Positions 63,235-64,000 of a DNA stretch of 64,000 nt are shown here, piece after piece. The translations under genes and the position numbers were made by a program. The number at the start of each line of letters is the position of its first letter. Position 1 is the stretch's first letter. Source of the DNA: Alphaproteobacteria bacterium (lineage in GTDB: Bacteria; Pseudomonadota; Alphaproteobacteria; Reyranellales; Reyranellaceae). Below the pieces are notes generated by a model. That model saw only the letters and a list, made by a program, of their open reading frames with translations. It was not told the DNA's origin and ran no database searches. The DNA lies in assembly GCA_016870115.1 (NCBI GenBank), contig VGCH01000009.1, forward strand, positions 62,001 through 126,000, written 5' to 3'.

Positions 63235-64000
63235 TCAGAAAGGCTTGTCGCCCGCCACGGTGACGCGGTTGCCCGACCGGGTGTGGGGCCAGTAGTCCCA
63301 CATCGCACGATGCTGGGCGCAGCGATTGTCCCAGAAGGCGAGCGAGTTTGCGCGCCAGCGGAAGCGGCATTGGAAGAGCGGGTTCTCCATGTGCTCGTAG
63401 AGATAGCGCAGGATGCCCTCGCTCTCGTCGCGCGGCACACCGACCAGGCCGCGGGTGAAGCCGCGATTGACATAGAGCCCCTTGCGACCGGTCACCGGAT
63501 GGGTGCGCACGACCGGATGCTCGGCGCGCGGATAGCTCGCCTTGTCGACAACGCCATGGTTGGCATAGAGGCCGCGATAGACCTGCTCGCCGTCGTGGAT
63601 CGCGGTGAGCCCTTCAAGATAGGCCTTCATGCGGTCCGACAGCGCCTCGTAGGCGGCATACATGCTGGCGAACAGCGTGTCGCCACCCTTGGGTGGGCAG
63701 GTCTTGATGTAGAGGATGCTGCCCATCGGCGGCTCGACATCGCAGCTGACGTCGGTGTGCCAGCCCTCGCCGTTGGCGCGCGGGCTGTCCTTGTCGGCGT
63801 GGATGATCATGAGCTCCGGTCGACCCGGCTCGTGGGGCGCCGCCGGGTGGACGTGCAAATCGCCGAACAGGCGACCGAAGGCGACATGCTGATCCGGCGT
63901 GATCGCCTGGTCGCGAAAGAAGATCACCAGATTCTCGGCGAGCGCGCGGTGCAACTCATCCTGCTGGCGGTTGGTCAGCGGGCGGGACAAGTCGATCCCG
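63235..64000 (-). CDS. TauD/TfdA family dioxygenase (5' end beyond window)
   Basis: About 255 codons visible; the frame is still open at base 64000 with GIDLSRPLTNRQQDELHRAL, a typical early TauD sequence, so some 20-30 residues are missing. Fe(II) ligands: His and Asp in EGWHTDVSCDVEPPMGSILY and the distal His in FWDNRCAQHRAMWDYWPHTR, where the Arg for 2-oxoglutarate follows (RSGNRV). It hydroxylates a substrate with 2-oxoglutarate and oxygen. It leads the minus-strand run containing the HAD and HcnABC-like genes, so it may release or modify the amine or opine substrate. Confidence 0.9.
   Translation of the reverse strand, partial: GIDLSRPLTNRQQDELHRALAENLVIFFRDQAITPDQHVAFGRLFGDLHVHPAAPHEPGRPELMIIHADKDSPRANGEGWHTDVSCDVEPPMGSILYIKTCPPKGGDTLFASMYAAYEALSDRMKAYLEGLTAIHDGEQVYRGLYANHGVVDKASYPRAEHPVVRTHPVTGRKGLYVNRGFTRGLVGVPRDESEGILRYLYEHMENPLFQCRFRWRANSLAFWDNRCAQHRAMWDYWPHTRSGNRVTVAGDKPF

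Overview
This window is high-GC (roughly two thirds G+C), densely packed chromosomal DNA. Several traits point to an alphaproteobacterium, probably a Reyranella-like or Rhodospirillales-like soil or water heterotroph. These are an ATP12-type F1 assembly chaperone, a TIGR02302/DUF4175 membrane protein, an MJ0042 zinc-ribbon protein, a split pccB/pccA pair, a PduO adenosyltransferase with a B12-dependent ribonucleotide reductase, and tripartite-type (TctC/Bug) binding proteins. The genus is inference; the class-level placement is fairly safe. Many neighbouring genes overlap by ATGA or GTGA, so operons are long and translationally coupled. No rRNA, CRISPR array or intact insertion sequence was seen. 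One tRNA, tRNA-Leu(GAG), is present. There is no gene-free stretch longer than about 220 bases.

Layout. 1-4900: an acyl-CoA ligase fragment, a branched-chain-type ABC binding protein and its TetR regulator, an isovaleryl-CoA-type dehydrogenase divergent from a LysR regulator, and a second TetR gene divergent from a VOC protein. 5.4-9.3 kb: mgtE coupled to maeB, then tRNA-Leu and lipB. 10-15.5 kb: propionyl-CoA carboxylase pccB / small membrane protein / pccA, a phosphonopyruvate hydrolase-like enzyme and ATP12. 15.6-31 kb: mixed housekeeping and accessory genes (AsmA, RluA-type pseudouridine synthase, rarA, HtrA protease, TctC, nrdJ, hydrolases, plsC). 31-36 kb: MJ0042 protein, hpt, then a fadB-like/thiolase beta-oxidation pair closed by a strong terminator.

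36.4-41.7 kb is the most interesting stretch. A peroxiredoxin-like gene carries an in-frame TGA exactly where the peroxidatic cysteine belongs, followed by a SECIS-like hairpin, so it looks like a selenoprotein. Next comes a lower-GC cassette of three co-directional genes: a macro-domain-like protein, a membrane KAP P-loop NTPase and a DUF2235 alpha/beta hydrolase. Its make-up resembles a conflict or anti-phage system. The macro and KAP parts share one reading frame and are separated by a single amber codon.

41.8-51.3 kb: lactate-dehydrogenase-type flavoenzyme, GNAT, GST, an FtsJ-like methyltransferase, DUF4175, lysA, argH and a TlpA-like thioredoxin. 51.4-53.2 kb holds two damaged genes side by side (a frameshifted secreted protein and a glycosyltransferase with an in-frame TAG). 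53.2-55.8 kb: 3-hydroxybutyryl-CoA dehydrogenase with etfA and etfB, which would accept electrons from the acyl-CoA dehydrogenase. 56-64 kb: a hydrolase, then a long minus-strand run of adenosyltransferase, twin-TM protein, amine oxidase, a three-subunit HcnABC/OoxAB-like amino-acid or opine dehydrogenase, two tandem HAD phosphatases and a TauD-type dioxygenase cut by the window edge.

Metabolically the genes fit together around breakdown of fatty and branched-chain acids: acyl-CoA dehydrogenase and ETF, hydratase/dehydrogenase and thiolase, and propionyl-CoA carboxylase feeding the B12-dependent methylmalonyl route. Malic enzyme supplies pyruvate and NADPH. The B12 adenosyltransferase would also support NrdJ.
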